A stretch of DNA of 64,000 bases, taken from NCBI GenBank assembly GCA_046294735.1, contig JBKBKB010000007.1:62001-126000 (forward strand), given 5' to 3'. Under the pieces are notes generated by a model that worked only from the letters and a program-made list of their open reading frames with translations, was not told the DNA's origin and made no database searches. This document shows positions 48,342 through 57,462 of this stretch, one piece after another (the first letter of the stretch is position 1; the number at the start of each line of letters is the position of its first letter). This stretch comes from 34-65-8 sp046294735 (GTDB lineage: Bacteria > Pseudomonadota > Alphaproteobacteria > Sphingomonadales > Sphingomonadaceae). The position numbers and the translations under genes are program-made.

Positions 48342-49880
48342 TCAGGCCAACCCCGCCGCTGCCAGCAAGGCCTGCGTGCTCGCATCAAACTCGGCGCCGC
48401 CTGCTTCGATGTCGTTCGCCATCTTCTTGCCCAGTTCGACCCCGAACTGGTCAAACGGGTTGATGCCCATCAGCACCGCGTTGGCGAACGTGCGATGCTC
48501 GTGAAAGGCGATCAGCGCGCCGAGGGTGGCCGCGTCGATATCGTCGCACAGGATGGTCACGCTCGGGCGGTCACCGGGGAAAGCGCGCGCCGGATCCCTG
48601 CCGTCGGCCGCCATGTTGCCGCCCGCCATCAGCGCAGCCCCTTGCGCAAAGCAGTTGGTCAGCAGGATAGCGTGGTGCGCCGGGTCGAGCGTATCGCCGG
48701 GAGCGATCGAGGCGATGAAGTCGACCGGCACCAGGTGGGTGCCCTGATGGAGCAACTGGAACACCGCGTGCTGGCTATCCGTCCCTACCCCGCCCCAGGT
48801 GATCGGTGCGGTCGCGCCGTCAACGCCTGCGCCCTCCGCCGTCACCCGTTTGCCGTTGCTCTCCATTTCGAGCTGCTGGAGATAGGACGGCAGCAGCCCC
48901 AGCCGCTCGTCATAGGCAAACACCGCGCGGGTCTGGCATCCGCGCACGCGGGTGTAATACTGGTCGGCAAAGGCGGCGCGCAGGGCCAGGTTAGCGCGGC
49001 CGTCAGTATCACGGAAATGCTGGTCCATCGCCCGGGCCCCCGCCAGCATTGCTTCGAACTCGTCCCATCCCGCCGCCAGCGCGACCGGGAAACCGATGCT
49101 CGACCACAGCGAGTAGCGCCCGCCGACGCTTTCCGGGAACGGCAGGACGCGGGTTTCATCAACACCCCATTCGACCGCCTTTTCCGGGCTGGCGGTGAGT
49201 GCCACGACCCGGCCATAGGGATCGGACACGCCGTTTTCCCCCAACCACTTCAATGCGCTCAGGGCGTTGGTCATGGTCTCGATGGTGGTGAAGGTCTTGC
49301 TCGCCACGGCCACCAGGGTGGTGGCGGGATCGCAGGCAGCGAAGGCCTGCTCCAGCGCCAGCCCGTCGATATTGGAGACGACATGGCAATCGACCAGCGC
49401 CAGGTCGCGGGTCAGTGCGTCGATCGCCAGCTTGGGGCCAAGCGCGCTGCCGCCGATGCCAATATGGATCAGGTGGCGCACCTCGCCTAGCGCGCCGGCA
49501 TGAATCGCCTCGACCAGAATCCGCATCCGCGCGTGGAGCGCTGTGGCCTCTTCGACGCTCGCGTCGGCGCCGATGCCGCGCTGGGCGGTATGCTCTGCCG
49601 CGCGGCCCTCGGTCACATTGATCCGCGCGCCGGACAGCAGTTGTTCACGCTTTCCGGCAAAGTCGCACGCCTCGGTCAGATCCTCGAACGCATCGAGCAG
49701 CGCATCGTCGAGGTGGGTCTTCGACCAGTCGAACAGCGCGCCTCCAGCCGTCTCGCCCTCGCCCCACTGCAATCGGGTGGCAAGCTTGTCCAGCCGCGCC
49801 GGATCGGTGAACAGATCGCCCAGCGTGCGGGTCGGCAGGCTGCGAACCTTGTCCCAGGCGGCGTGAACGGTCGTGGCCAT
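48342..49880 (-). CDS. pgi: Glucose-6-phosphate isomerase
   Basis: Pgi interconverts glucose-6-phosphate and fructose-6-phosphate. The 512-residue protein carries the substrate-binding IGIGGSALGPKLAIDAL, VASKTFTTIETMTNAL, and GGRYSLWSSIGFPVAL, which includes the first PGI signature. The second signature lies near GINPFDQFGVELGKKMAND with the catalytic Lys region. A Gln-His pair in DSQHAVFQLLHQGTH supplies the catalytic His. The start is ATG 49878-49880. It is followed by the universal stress gene. Confidence 0.96.
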   Translation of the reverse strand: MATTVHAAWDKVRSLPTRTLGDLFTDPARLDKLATRLQWGEGETAGGALFDWSKTHLDDALLDAFEDLTEACDFAGKREQLLSGARINVTEGRAAEHTAQRGIGADASVEEATALHARMRILVEAIHAGALGEVRHLIHIGIGGSALGPKLAIDALTRDLALVDCHVVSNIDGLALEQAFAACDPATTLVAVASKTFTTIETMTNALSALKWLGENGVSDPYGRVVALTASPEKAVEWGVDETRVLPFPESVGGRYSLWSSIGFPVALAAGWDEFEAMLAGARAMDQHFRDTDGRANLALRAAFADQYYTRVRGCQTRAVFAYDERLGLLPSYLQQLEMESNGKRVTAEGAGVDGATAPITWGGVGTDSQHAVFQLLHQGTHLVPVDFIASIAPGDTLDPAHHAILLTNCFAQGAALMAGGNMAADGRDPARAFPGDRPSVTILCDDIDAATLGALIAFHEHRTFANAVLMGINPFDQFGVELGKKMANDIEAGGAEFDASTQALLAAAGLA

Positions 49881-49972
49881 GCGAAAATCCTTTTCCGATT
49901 GCAGGCCTTGCGACTAGGGACTTGGACGATGCATTTGAAGCCTTTCCTCGCGCGGCGCCTGCCTGAATTGGT

Positions 49973-50857
49973 ATGCCTGCCCCAGTCGGCCGCCCGATGA
50001 CCACGCCGGTCGAAACCACCGCCACCCCGGCCTCGCAAGAGCCGGAAAAGGAGACGCTTGGCAGTTTCCTGTGGTTCGTGCTGAAGCTGGCCCTGCTGGC
50101 GCTGGCGTTCCGCAGCTTCGTGTTTTCGCCCTTTTCGATCCCGAGCGAATCGATGCTGCCGCGGCTGATGATCGGGGACTATTTCATCGCCGCCAAGTGG
50201 CCCTATGGCTACACCAGATACTCGTTGCCGATGAATGCGCCGCTGATCCCGGGGCAAGTGCTGGGCAGCCTGCCCGAGCGTGGTGAGGTTGTGGTGTTCA
50301 AGCACCCGGTCGATAAAGTCGACTATATCAAGCGGGTCATGGCCCTACCCGGCGATACGGTCGAAATGCGCGGTGGAGTATTCGTGCTGAACGGTGTCCC
50401 GGTAACGAAAGAGCCGATGGCCGACTTCCTCCAGCCGGTAGACCAGCATCTGCTCAAAGCCGCTGCCCTGAGCGGACGCAGCACAGCCTGCGCATGGGGC
50501 GGGTTCGAGGAACGGCTGCCAGACGGCGCGCGCCAGTGCCGCTACATGCGTTACCGCGAGACGCTGCCATCGGGTGTCAGCTACGAAGTGCTCGATTTCG
50601 GCACGACCGATGCCGACACATGGGAAGCGAAGACCGTGCCTGAAGGCCACGTTTTCGTCATGGGCGATAACCGCGACAATTCGCAGGACAGCCGATTTCC
50701 GGCGCGGCCCGGCGGCGGGGTGGGCTGGGTGCCGCAGGACCACCTGGTTGGCCGTGCCAGCATGATGGTGTGGTCGACCGACGGCAGCGCGGAATGGGTC
50801 AAGCCGTGGACCTGGTTCACCGCCGCGAGGTGGGATCGGATGGGGGACGGGATATGA
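49973..50857 (+). CDS. lepB: Signal peptidase I
   Basis: LepB removes signal peptides from exported proteins at the outer face of the inner membrane. The protein (294 residues from ATG 49973) has one membrane helix at about residues 31-50, the nucleophile Ser60 in FSIPSESMLP, the general base Lys120 in DYIKRVMALPGD, and the conserved MGDNRDNSQDSRF. ATG 49997, eight codons later, is an alternative; neither has a clear ribosome-binding site. It starts the lepB-rnc-era unit and overlaps rnc (ATGA). Confidence 0.95.
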   Translation: MPAPVGRPMTTPVETTATPASQEPEKETLGSFLWFVLKLALLALAFRSFVFSPFSIPSESMLPRLMIGDYFIAAKWPYGYTRYSLPMNAPLIPGQVLGSLPERGEVVVFKHPVDKVDYIKRVMALPGDTVEMRGGVFVLNGVPVTKEPMADFLQPVDQHLLKAAALSGRSTACAWGGFEERLPDGARQCRYMRYRETLPSGVSYEVLDFGTTDADTWEAKTVPEGHVFVMGDNRDNSQDSRFPARPGGGVGWVPQDHLVGRASMMVWSTDGSAEWVKPWTWFTAARWDRMGDGI

Positions 50858-51525
50858 CCGGCTTGCCGGCGGAGACCCACCAGTGGCTCGATCAGCACGG
50901 GTTCGCCGTGACCGACGCTGCCCTGTGGCAGCAGGCGCTGACCCATGGCAGCACCGGCCGCGCGCACGACTACCAGCGGCTGGAGTTTCTTGGTGACCGC
51001 GTGCTTGGCCTTGCCATCGCGAACTGGCTCTATTGCGCCGGCAATGACGCGGAGGGCAAGCTGGCACAACGGCTCAACGCGTTGGTCAGCAAGCAGGCCT
51101 GCGCCAAGGTCGCGCGCCAGATTGGCCTGCCTGCCCATGTCCAGCTCGGCAAGCAGGCGCGGGACGATGGCGCAGCCGAGAGCGACAATATCCTCGGCGA
51201 CGTGATGGAGGCGCTGCTCGGTGCGCAATTCCTCGAAGCCGGGTTCGACAGCGCAAGTGATCTCGTCCGTCGCCACTGGCACGAGGACGTGAAGGGCGAT
51301 GCGGGCCACTCCAAGCATCCCAAGAGCGCGCTGCAGGAATGGGCCGCCGGCAACCAGCGCCGCCCACCACAATACGAACTGGTTGAGCGCTCCGGCCCCG
51401 ACCACCGCGCCCGCTTCACTGTGCGGGTGAGCGTGCACAAGGTCGGCGAAGCACTCGCTACCGCCGGCAGCAAGCAGGAAGCGGAAACCGAAGCCGCACG
51501 GCTGTTCATGGAGCAATTCGGATGA
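50854..51525 (+). CDS. rnc: Ribonuclease III
   Basis: RNase III cleaves double-stranded RNA, including rRNA precursors. The 223-residue protein has the nuclease signature RLEFLGDRVLGLAIANWL, the second acidic site ESDNILGDVMEALLGAQFLEAGF, and a C-terminal double-stranded RNA-binding domain from HPKSALQEWAAG to the end, with the conserved AxxxxA helix (SKQEAETEAARLFMEQ). Its ATG overlaps the lepB stop and its stop overlaps the era ATG, so all three are coupled, a common arrangement in bacteria. Confidence 0.97.
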   Translation: MTGLPAETHQWLDQHGFAVTDAALWQQALTHGSTGRAHDYQRLEFLGDRVLGLAIANWLYCAGNDAEGKLAQRLNALVSKQACAKVARQIGLPAHVQLGKQARDDGAAESDNILGDVMEALLGAQFLEAGFDSASDLVRRHWHEDVKGDAGHSKHPKSALQEWAAGNQRRPPQYELVERSGPDHRARFTVRVSVHKVGEALATAGSKQEAETEAARLFMEQFG

Positions 51526-52424
51526 CCGACAAGCAACCCCGCTGCGGCCTCGTGGCCGTGATCGGTGCCCCAAACGCGGGCAAATCCACCCTCGTCAATG
51601 CCCTGGTCGGGCAGAAGGTGGCGATCACCAGCGCCAAGGCCCAGACCACCCGCGCGCGAATGCTGGGGATCGCACTGATGGGCGAAACCCAGATGATCCT
51701 GGTCGACACCCCCGGCATCTTCACCCCCCGGCGGCGGCTCGACCGGGCGATGGTGAGCGCTGCCTGGGAAGGCGCCGAGGCCGCCGACGCGGTGCTGCTG
51801 ATGGTCGATCCGGTCAAGCAGCGTCGGCACGAGCTCGACCCGCTGCTCGACAGCCTGAGCCATCGGCCCGAACGCAAAATCCTGGTTCTCAACAAGGTCG
51901 ATGTGGCGAAGAAGGAACCGCTGCTGGTGCTGGCGCAGGAGCTGTCCGCCAAGGTCGATTTTGGCGAAGTGTTCTTCATCTCCGCACTGACCGGCGACGG
52001 GGTGCCGGAACTGAAGGCAGCCCTTGCCGCTCTGATGCCGGAGGGGCCGTGGCACTATCCGGAAGACCAAGTGAGCGATGCCAGCGAGCGGCTGCTTGCC
52101 GCCGAGGTCACCCGCGAACAGCTCTACCGTCAACTGCACGAGGAACTGCCCTATGACAGTGCGGTGCGGCCGGAGAAATACATCCAGCGCAAGGACGGCA
52201 GCGTCGAGATCCACCAGCAGATCGTGGTCATGCGCGACAACCAGCGCGCCATTGTGCTGGGCAAAGGCGGTAGCCGGATCAAGGCAATCGGCGAGGCTGC
52301 ACGCAAGGAGCTGTCCGAAATGCTGGGCGTCAAGGTCCACCTGTTCCTGCACGTGAAGACGGACGAGCGCTGGAGCGAGGACAAGGAAATGTTCGAGGAA
52401 ATCGGGCTGGACTGGGTGCGCTAG
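51522..52424 (+). CDS. era: Ribosome-assembly GTPase Era
   Basis: Era binds the 3' end of 16S rRNA during small-subunit maturation. In 300 residues it has G1 GAPNAGKST, the switch T in SAKAQTTRARMLGI, G3 DTPGIF, G4 NKVD, G5 ISAL, and a C-terminal KH domain with IVLGKGGSRIKAIGEAARKEL. The domain order and the linker RPEKYIQRKDGSVEIHQQIVV are characteristic. It is the last gene of lepB-rnc-era; no clear terminator hairpin follows in the 90-base gap. Confidence 0.97.
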   Translation: MTDKQPRCGLVAVIGAPNAGKSTLVNALVGQKVAITSAKAQTTRARMLGIALMGETQMILVDTPGIFTPRRRLDRAMVSAAWEGAEAADAVLLMVDPVKQRRHELDPLLDSLSHRPERKILVLNKVDVAKKEPLLVLAQELSAKVDFGEVFFISALTGDGVPELKAALAALMPEGPWHYPEDQVSDASERLLAAEVTREQLYRQLHEELPYDSAVRPEKYIQRKDGSVEIHQQIVVMRDNQRAIVLGKGGSRIKAIGEAARKELSEMLGVKVHLFLHVKTDERWSEDKEMFEEIGLDWVR

Positions 52425-52514
52425 CGCCGCGCCTCATACACCCCTACATTTCCCGTTGCACCGCCTACGCGGGCAAGCCATAGTCCCTCAAATCAATGGA
52501 ATAGGGGACGCAGG

Positions 52515-53315
52515 GTGAAGTTTGGGGAAGGCAGTCTGGTGGCCGAGCAGTCCGGCGAAAGTGCGGTGGTTTCCCGTCGCAGGGTGCTGGCCATGGCGAC
52601 CCTGCTCGGCGGGATCAGCATTGCCACGCCCGCCATGGCCCAGCTGAGGCTCGGCAAGATCATCGATGCGGCAGGCGATCTGGCCAAGGCAGAATCGCTC
52701 GATGATGCAGATATGAAGAACTATTTCGATCAGATGGCTGCCCAGATGGACCAGCAGAACCCTCTGGCACCGGCCAAGGACCCATACGCCAAGCGGTTGG
52801 CAGCGCTGAGCAAGGGCATGGAAAAGCACGACGGCCTCGACCTCGACATCAAGGCCTACCTGGTCAAGGATGTGAACGCCTTTGCCATGGCCAATGGCAC
52901 GATCCGGATCTTTTCCGGGCTGATGGACCAGTTCACCGATGACGAGATCCGCTATGTGATCGGGCACGAGGTCGGCCACGTGAAGCTCGACCACACGAAG
53001 AAGCGGATGCAGGCTGCCTATCGCCAGAGCGCGATCCAGAAGGCGGCCCAGGGTGCGGGCGGGAAAGTCGGCCGGATTGCCGGAGGCGAACTGACCCAGT
53101 TGTTCGGCCAGGTCATCACCGCACAGCACAGCCAGAAAAACGAGCGCGAGGCAGACGACTATGCGCTCGCCTTCATGCGCGGCAAAGGATACGACGCCAA
53201 CGCCTGCGTCAGCGCGCTGGAGAAGCTCGGCGGCGCGCCCGGCGGGCTGCCGTGGCTCCAGACCCACCCCAGCCCCGCCAGCCGCGCCAAGCGTATCCGC
53301 AGCCAACTGGGGTGA
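52515..53315 (+). CDS. Secreted M48 metalloprotease
   Basis: A 266-residue periplasmic M48-type zinc protease. It begins at a GTG and has a Tat-like signal SRRRVLAMATLLGGISIATPAMAQ near residue 20, with a likely cut after AMA. The zinc motif is VIGHEVGHVKLDH and the third ligand region is KNEREADDYALAFM. It belongs to the LoiP/YggG type and lacks a LysM domain, so it differs from the larger M48-LysM lipoprotein elsewhere in the window. It is followed at once by the DUF4010 membrane gene (TGATTG). Confidence 0.9.
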   Translation: MKFGEGSLVAEQSGESAVVSRRRVLAMATLLGGISIATPAMAQLRLGKIIDAAGDLAKAESLDDADMKNYFDQMAAQMDQQNPLAPAKDPYAKRLAALSKGMEKHDGLDLDIKAYLVKDVNAFAMANGTIRIFSGLMDQFTDDEIRYVIGHEVGHVKLDHTKKRMQAAYRQSAIQKAAQGAGGKVGRIAGGELTQLFGQVITAQHSQKNEREADDYALAFMRGKGYDANACVSALEKLGGAPGGLPWLQTHPSPASRAKRIRSQLG

Positions 53316-54617
53316 TTGCCGCCACCGGGTCTGGTCGCTAGTGCACAGCCCGGTGAGACTGACTTGGACCTGACCGCACACTTGCCCGATCTGGGCGCTG
53401 CTCTGGCTGCCGGTCTGCTGATCGGGACCGAGCGCGGCTGGACGCTGCGCAGCGCTGCCGAAGGCGCAAGGGTGGCCGGGATTCGCACCTTCGGCCTGCT
53501 GGGTCTGGTGGCCGGGCTGGCCGGGTTTCTGGCGGTGCTCGACCATGCGGTGCCGGCTGCCCTGCTGGTCGCCGGGCCGGTCGCGATCGTGGTGATCGGC
53601 TATTTCCGTGGCAGCCGTTCCGCCAGCGGACCGGATGCGACCTCGGCAGTGGCGGCCATGGTCGCTCTGGCGCTCGGCTTCCTGGCCGGAAGCGGCGCCC
53701 CGGCTTTGGCGATTGCCGGCGCGGCAGTCACGACCCTGTTGCTGGCGCTGCGGTCCGAAACCCACGGCCTGATCGACCGACTGGACCAGGCTGATATCAT
53801 GGCGCTGGCGCGTTATGCGGTGATCGCGCTGGCGATCTACCCTTTCCTGCCAGAGGGTCGGTACGGACCCTATGACGCGTGGGAGCCGCGCATGCTGTGG
53901 CTGGTCGTGGTGCTGGTCACCGGGTTTTCCTTCCTCGGCTACATTGCCAACCGCCTGTTCGGGGCACGGCGGGGGACCATCGCCACGGCGGTGATCGGTG
54001 GCATCTACAGCTCGACCGCGGTGACTCAGTCGCTGTCGCAAAGGCTTGGTAGAGGAGAAGGCAGTGCTGCCGAGAACGCCGGCATCGCGCTGGCAACCGC
54101 CGTGATGTATCTGCGCGTGCTGGTTCTCGTTGGCGTACTGGCTGGGCGGCTGTTCCTACCCTTCACTGTGCTGCTGATCCCGGCAGTGCTGACCGGGCTG
54201 GTCGCCAGTTATCTGATCTTTCGCCAATCCCCAGCCTCCATTGGCCCGTCCCCGCCGGGCAACCCGATTGCCATGCTCCCCGCCCTCAGCTTCGCTGCCT
54301 TCGTCGCGGTCGCGGCAGTGGCCGCGCGCTGGGCCGAGGGGCAGTTCGGCGAGCAGGGCATCGCTATTCTGCTGCTGGTGATGGGCGTGATGGACGTCGA
54401 CGCGGCAATCGTCACCGCCGGGGGCCTGGGGCCGGACACAATCACCGCCAGACTGGCGGCGCTCGCCATCGCAGGCACGATCTTCGCCAACATGTCAGTC
54501 AAGCTGGGGGTGACGCTGGCTTATGGGCGCAGCCATGCCCGCCCCGCCGCACTGGCGCTGGTGGCTAGCATGATCGTGCTGTTGGTTTCCATCGCGATCG
54601 GCGTGGCGCGCCTCTAG
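53316..54617 (+). CDS. MgtC/DUF4010-type multipass membrane protein
   Basis: A 433-residue very hydrophobic protein with about 11 membrane helices. The N-terminal part GAALAAGLLIGTERGW and GIRTFGLLGLVAGLAG has the MgtC-like signature; the C-terminal half with VIGGIYSSTAVTQSLSQRL is the DUF4010 part. Function is unknown. The frame opens at a TTG directly after the protease stop; a TTG at 53364, behind GGTGAGA, may be the true start and gives LDLTAHLPDLG. It converges with the small HTH-like gene, three bases apart. Confidence 0.82.
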   Translation: MPPPGLVASAQPGETDLDLTAHLPDLGAALAAGLLIGTERGWTLRSAAEGARVAGIRTFGLLGLVAGLAGFLAVLDHAVPAALLVAGPVAIVVIGYFRGSRSASGPDATSAVAAMVALALGFLAGSGAPALAIAGAAVTTLLLALRSETHGLIDRLDQADIMALARYAVIALAIYPFLPEGRYGPYDAWEPRMLWLVVVLVTGFSFLGYIANRLFGARRGTIATAVIGGIYSSTAVTQSLSQRLGRGEGSAAENAGIALATAVMYLRVLVLVGVLAGRLFLPFTVLLIPAVLTGLVASYLIFRQSPASIGPSPPGNPIAMLPALSFAAFVAVAAVAARWAEGQFGEQGIAILLLVMGVMDVDAAIVTAGGLGPDTITARLAALAIAGTIFANMSVKLGVTLAYGRSHARPAALALVASMIVLLVSIAIGVARL

Positions 54618-54620
54618 CGC

Positions 54621-54803
54621 CTACCGTTTCTTGACGATCTCGATCCCGTTCTTCTTGGCGAAATCCTTGGTCGATTCCTCGCTCCGGCCGAGTGCCTTGG
54701 CGATCTCGCGCAGGCCCTTGCCCTTCGCAGCCAGGGTGCGCAGCTGACCCGCCTCGTCCGATTTCCACGGCTGCTTGTGGCGCTCGAAGTTCTCCTTGCC
54801 CAT
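54621..54803 (-). CDS. 60-residue homeodomain-like small protein
   Basis: A basic 60-residue protein. Its core AGQLRTLAAKGKGLREIAKALGRSEESTKDFAKKNGI looks like a helix-turn-helix of the GcrA/Myb-like kind, where a small domain scans DNA. It starts at ATG 54803, overlapping the topA stop by one base (TGATG), so it is read through from topA. It could be a nucleoid or regulator protein, but no function is proven. Small size and strict overlap make it likely real. Confidence 0.72.
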   Translation of the reverse strand: MGKENFERHKQPWKSDEAGQLRTLAAKGKGLREIAKALGRSEESTKDFAKKNGIEIVKKR

Positions 54804-57397
54804 CAGCCGTCCTTAGCCTTGGTGGCCGTCTTCTTCGGAGCGGCTTTCTTCTTGGCGGGAGCTTTCTTGGCGGCGGCCTTCTTGGGAGCAGCCTTGGGAG
54901 CAGCCTTCTTCCTCGCGCTCTTCTTCTTGACCGGGCCCTTGGCAATGCGGGCATCGATCAGCTCGATCGCCTGCGCCTCGGTCAGGTCTTCGGGCTTCAC
55001 GTCCTTGGGGATGGTGGCGTTGCTGGTGCCATCGGTCACGTAGGGGCCATAGCGGCCCGGCATGACCTTCATCTCCCCGCCGCTGGTCGGATGGGCTCCG
55101 AAGGTCTTGACCGGCTCGGCCTTGGCTCGCCCCTCCCCGCGCCCGCCACGGTTCTGCGCTTCGGCCAGCAGAGTGACCGCCGCATTCATGCCGACCTCGA
55201 ACACCTCGGCAGTGCCGGTAAGTTTGGCATACTTGCCATCGTGCCGCAGGTATGGCCCGTAACGGCCGATATTGGCTTCGATTTCCAGCCCGGTCTCAGG
55301 ATGGGCGCCGACAATGCGTGGGAGCGAAAGCAGCTTGACCGCCCAGTCGAGATCGAACTCGGGCAGGTCCTTGGGAATGCTCGCCCGCTTGGCTTCCTTG
55401 CCGCTGCCCATTTCCACATAGGGCCCGAAGCGCCCGGTCTTGCGGTTGATGTCCTCGCCCGTATCCGGGTGCTGGCCCATCACACCGTCATCCGCGCCCG
55501 CCGTGCCACCGCCTCCGGCCTGGGCAAAACGGCGGGTGAACTTGCATTCAGGGTAGTTGTTGCAGGCCACGAACGCGCCGAACTTGCCGCCCCGCAGCGC
55601 CAGCCGCCCGGTGCCGCAACTGGGGCACTGGCGGGGGTCGGTGCCGTCGTCGGTCGGCGGGAACAGATAGTCCGACAGGTATTCGTCCAGCGCCTCGGTC
55701 ACTTCCGAAGGCAGCTTGTCCATCACCTCATCGGCCTTGGGCTTGAAATCGGCCCAGAATCGGGTCAGCAGCGCCTTCCACTCCTCGCGCCCGCCGGAGA
55801 CCTCGTCGAGCTCGTTTTCCATCCCCGCCGTGAAATCGAACGCGACGTAATTGGGAAAGAACCGTTCCAGGAACACCGTCAGCAGGCGGCCCGATTCCTC
55901 AGCGAAGAAGCGGTTCTTCTCCATCCGCACGTATTCGCGGTCACGCAGGGTCTGGATGGTCGAAGCGTAAGTGGACGGGCGCCCGATGCCGAGCTCCTCC
56001 AACCGTTTGACCAGGCTGGCTTCGGAAAAGCGCGGCGGTGGCTGGGTGAAATGCTGCACCGCCTCTACGCCTTTCTTGGCCGGACTATCGCCCTTGCGCA
56101 TGGCCGGGAGCAGGCCGCTGTCGTCATCGTCACCGCCCTCGCCGCGCTCGTCGAACCCTTCTTGGTAGACCGCAAGGAAGCCAGGGAATTTCACCACTTG
56201 GCCGGTCGCGCGCAGCTCGTTCATCCCCGTCCCGTCAAGCAGGCTGACCGTCGTCCGCTCCAGCCGCGCGGCGGCCATCTGGCTGGCCATGGCGCGCTTG
56301 AAGATCAGCTCGTAGAGCTTGCCTTCGTCGCCCGATCCGGCGCGGTCCCGCGCGAAATCGGTCGGCCGGATCGCCTCGTGCGCTTCCTGCGCGTTCTTGG
56401 CCTTGGTGGTGTAGAACCGCGGCTTTTCCGGCAGGAAATTGGGATCGTAGCGCTCGCTGATGGCCTTGCGGCAGGCATTGATCGCGCTGCCATCCATCTG
56501 CACCCCGTCGGTCCGCATATAGGTGATCGCCCCGGCTTCGTAGAGGCTCTGCGCCAGCCGCATGGTGTGGCTGGCCGAATAGCCGAGCTTGCGCGCCGCT
56601 TCCTGCTGTAGGGTGGAGGTGGTGAACGGCGGGGCCGGATTGCGGGTGAGCGGCTTGGTCTCGACCCCCTCCACGGTGAAGCGCCCGGCTTCGACCGCGG
56701 CCTTGGCGGCCATGGCGCTGCCCTGGTTGCCGAGGGTCAGCTTGTCGAGCTTCTTACCCTCGAACCGCACCAGCCGGGCAGTGAACTCGGTCCCGTCCTG
56801 CTCCATGATGGCGGCGACCGACCAGTATTCCTCGGCCCGGAACGCCTCGATCTCGCGTTCTCGGTCAACGATCAGCCGCAGCGCGACCGACTGGACCCGC
56901 CCTGCGCTCTTGGCCCCGGGCAGCTTGCGCCACAGCACCGGGCTGAGGGTGAAGCCGAACAGGTAATCGAGCGCGCGGCGGGCAAGATAAGCGTCGATCA
57001 GGTCGGTATCGAGCGCGCGCGGGCGGGTCATCGCCTCGGTCACAGCCTGCTTGGTGATGGCGTTGAAGGTCACCCGGTCGACCACCTTGGGCAACGCCTT
57101 GCGCTTGGCCAGCAGCTCCTGCACGTGCCAAGAAATCGCCTCGCCCTCGCGGTCAGGGTCAGTGGCAAGGACCAGCCGGGTGGCCGTCTTGGCCGCGTCG
57201 GCGATTTCCTTGAAGCGGCTCTGCTTGTCACGATAGAGTTCCCAGTCCATCGCGAAGTCCTCGTCCGGGCGGACGCTGCCATCCTTGGGCGGCAGGTCGC
57301 GGACATGGCCGTAGCTGGCGAGAACCTTGAAGTCCTTGCCGAGATATTTCTCGATGGTTTTCGCCTTTGCGGGCGATTCAACGATGACAAGCTGCAT
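54803..57397 (-). CDS. topA: DNA topoisomerase I
   Basis: TopA relaxes negative supercoils by single-strand passage. The 864-residue protein has the Toprim start LVIVESPAKAKTIEKYLG with LATDPDREGEAISWH, the active-site Tyr in ITYMRTDGVQ (residue near 295), and FTTSTLQQEAARKLG. The C-terminus has one Cys4 zinc finger (CPSCGTGRLALRGGKFGAFVAC, then CKFTRRF) and three zinc-free repeats such as GRFGPYVEMG, GRYGPYLRH and GRYGPYVTDG. It ends in a Lys/Ala/Pro-rich tail of about 45 residues, typical of sphingomonads. It precedes the small HTH gene with a TGATG overlap. Confidence 0.97.
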   Translation of the reverse strand: MQLVIVESPAKAKTIEKYLGKDFKVLASYGHVRDLPPKDGSVRPDEDFAMDWELYRDKQSRFKEIADAAKTATRLVLATDPDREGEAISWHVQELLAKRKALPKVVDRVTFNAITKQAVTEAMTRPRALDTDLIDAYLARRALDYLFGFTLSPVLWRKLPGAKSAGRVQSVALRLIVDREREIEAFRAEEYWSVAAIMEQDGTEFTARLVRFEGKKLDKLTLGNQGSAMAAKAAVEAGRFTVEGVETKPLTRNPAPPFTTSTLQQEAARKLGYSASHTMRLAQSLYEAGAITYMRTDGVQMDGSAINACRKAISERYDPNFLPEKPRFYTTKAKNAQEAHEAIRPTDFARDRAGSGDEGKLYELIFKRAMASQMAAARLERTTVSLLDGTGMNELRATGQVVKFPGFLAVYQEGFDERGEGGDDDDSGLLPAMRKGDSPAKKGVEAVQHFTQPPPRFSEASLVKRLEELGIGRPSTYASTIQTLRDREYVRMEKNRFFAEESGRLLTVFLERFFPNYVAFDFTAGMENELDEVSGGREEWKALLTRFWADFKPKADEVMDKLPSEVTEALDEYLSDYLFPPTDDGTDPRQCPSCGTGRLALRGGKFGAFVACNNYPECKFTRRFAQAGGGGTAGADDGVMGQHPDTGEDINRKTGRFGPYVEMGSGKEAKRASIPKDLPEFDLDWAVKLLSLPRIVGAHPETGLEIEANIGRYGPYLRHDGKYAKLTGTAEVFEVGMNAAVTLLAEAQNRGGRGEGRAKAEPVKTFGAHPTSGGEMKVMPGRYGPYVTDGTSNATIPKDVKPEDLTEAQAIELIDARIAKGPVKKKSARKKAAPKAAPKKAAAKKAPAKKKAAPKKTATKAKDG

Positions 57398-57418
57398 AAG
57401 ATTTTCGGTCTGTCCCTA

Positions 57419-57434
57419 CGCGTATACGTACGCG
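57419..57434. other. Small inverted repeat upstream of topA
   Basis: CGCGTA (57419-57424), TACG, TACGCG (57429-57434) is a 6+6 inverted repeat 22 bases upstream of the topA start codon. It could be an operator or chance in GC-rich DNA. Confidence 0.3.
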
Positions 57435-57462
57435 CGAGGGTGGGGTCTGCGGTTTGCGGGTG

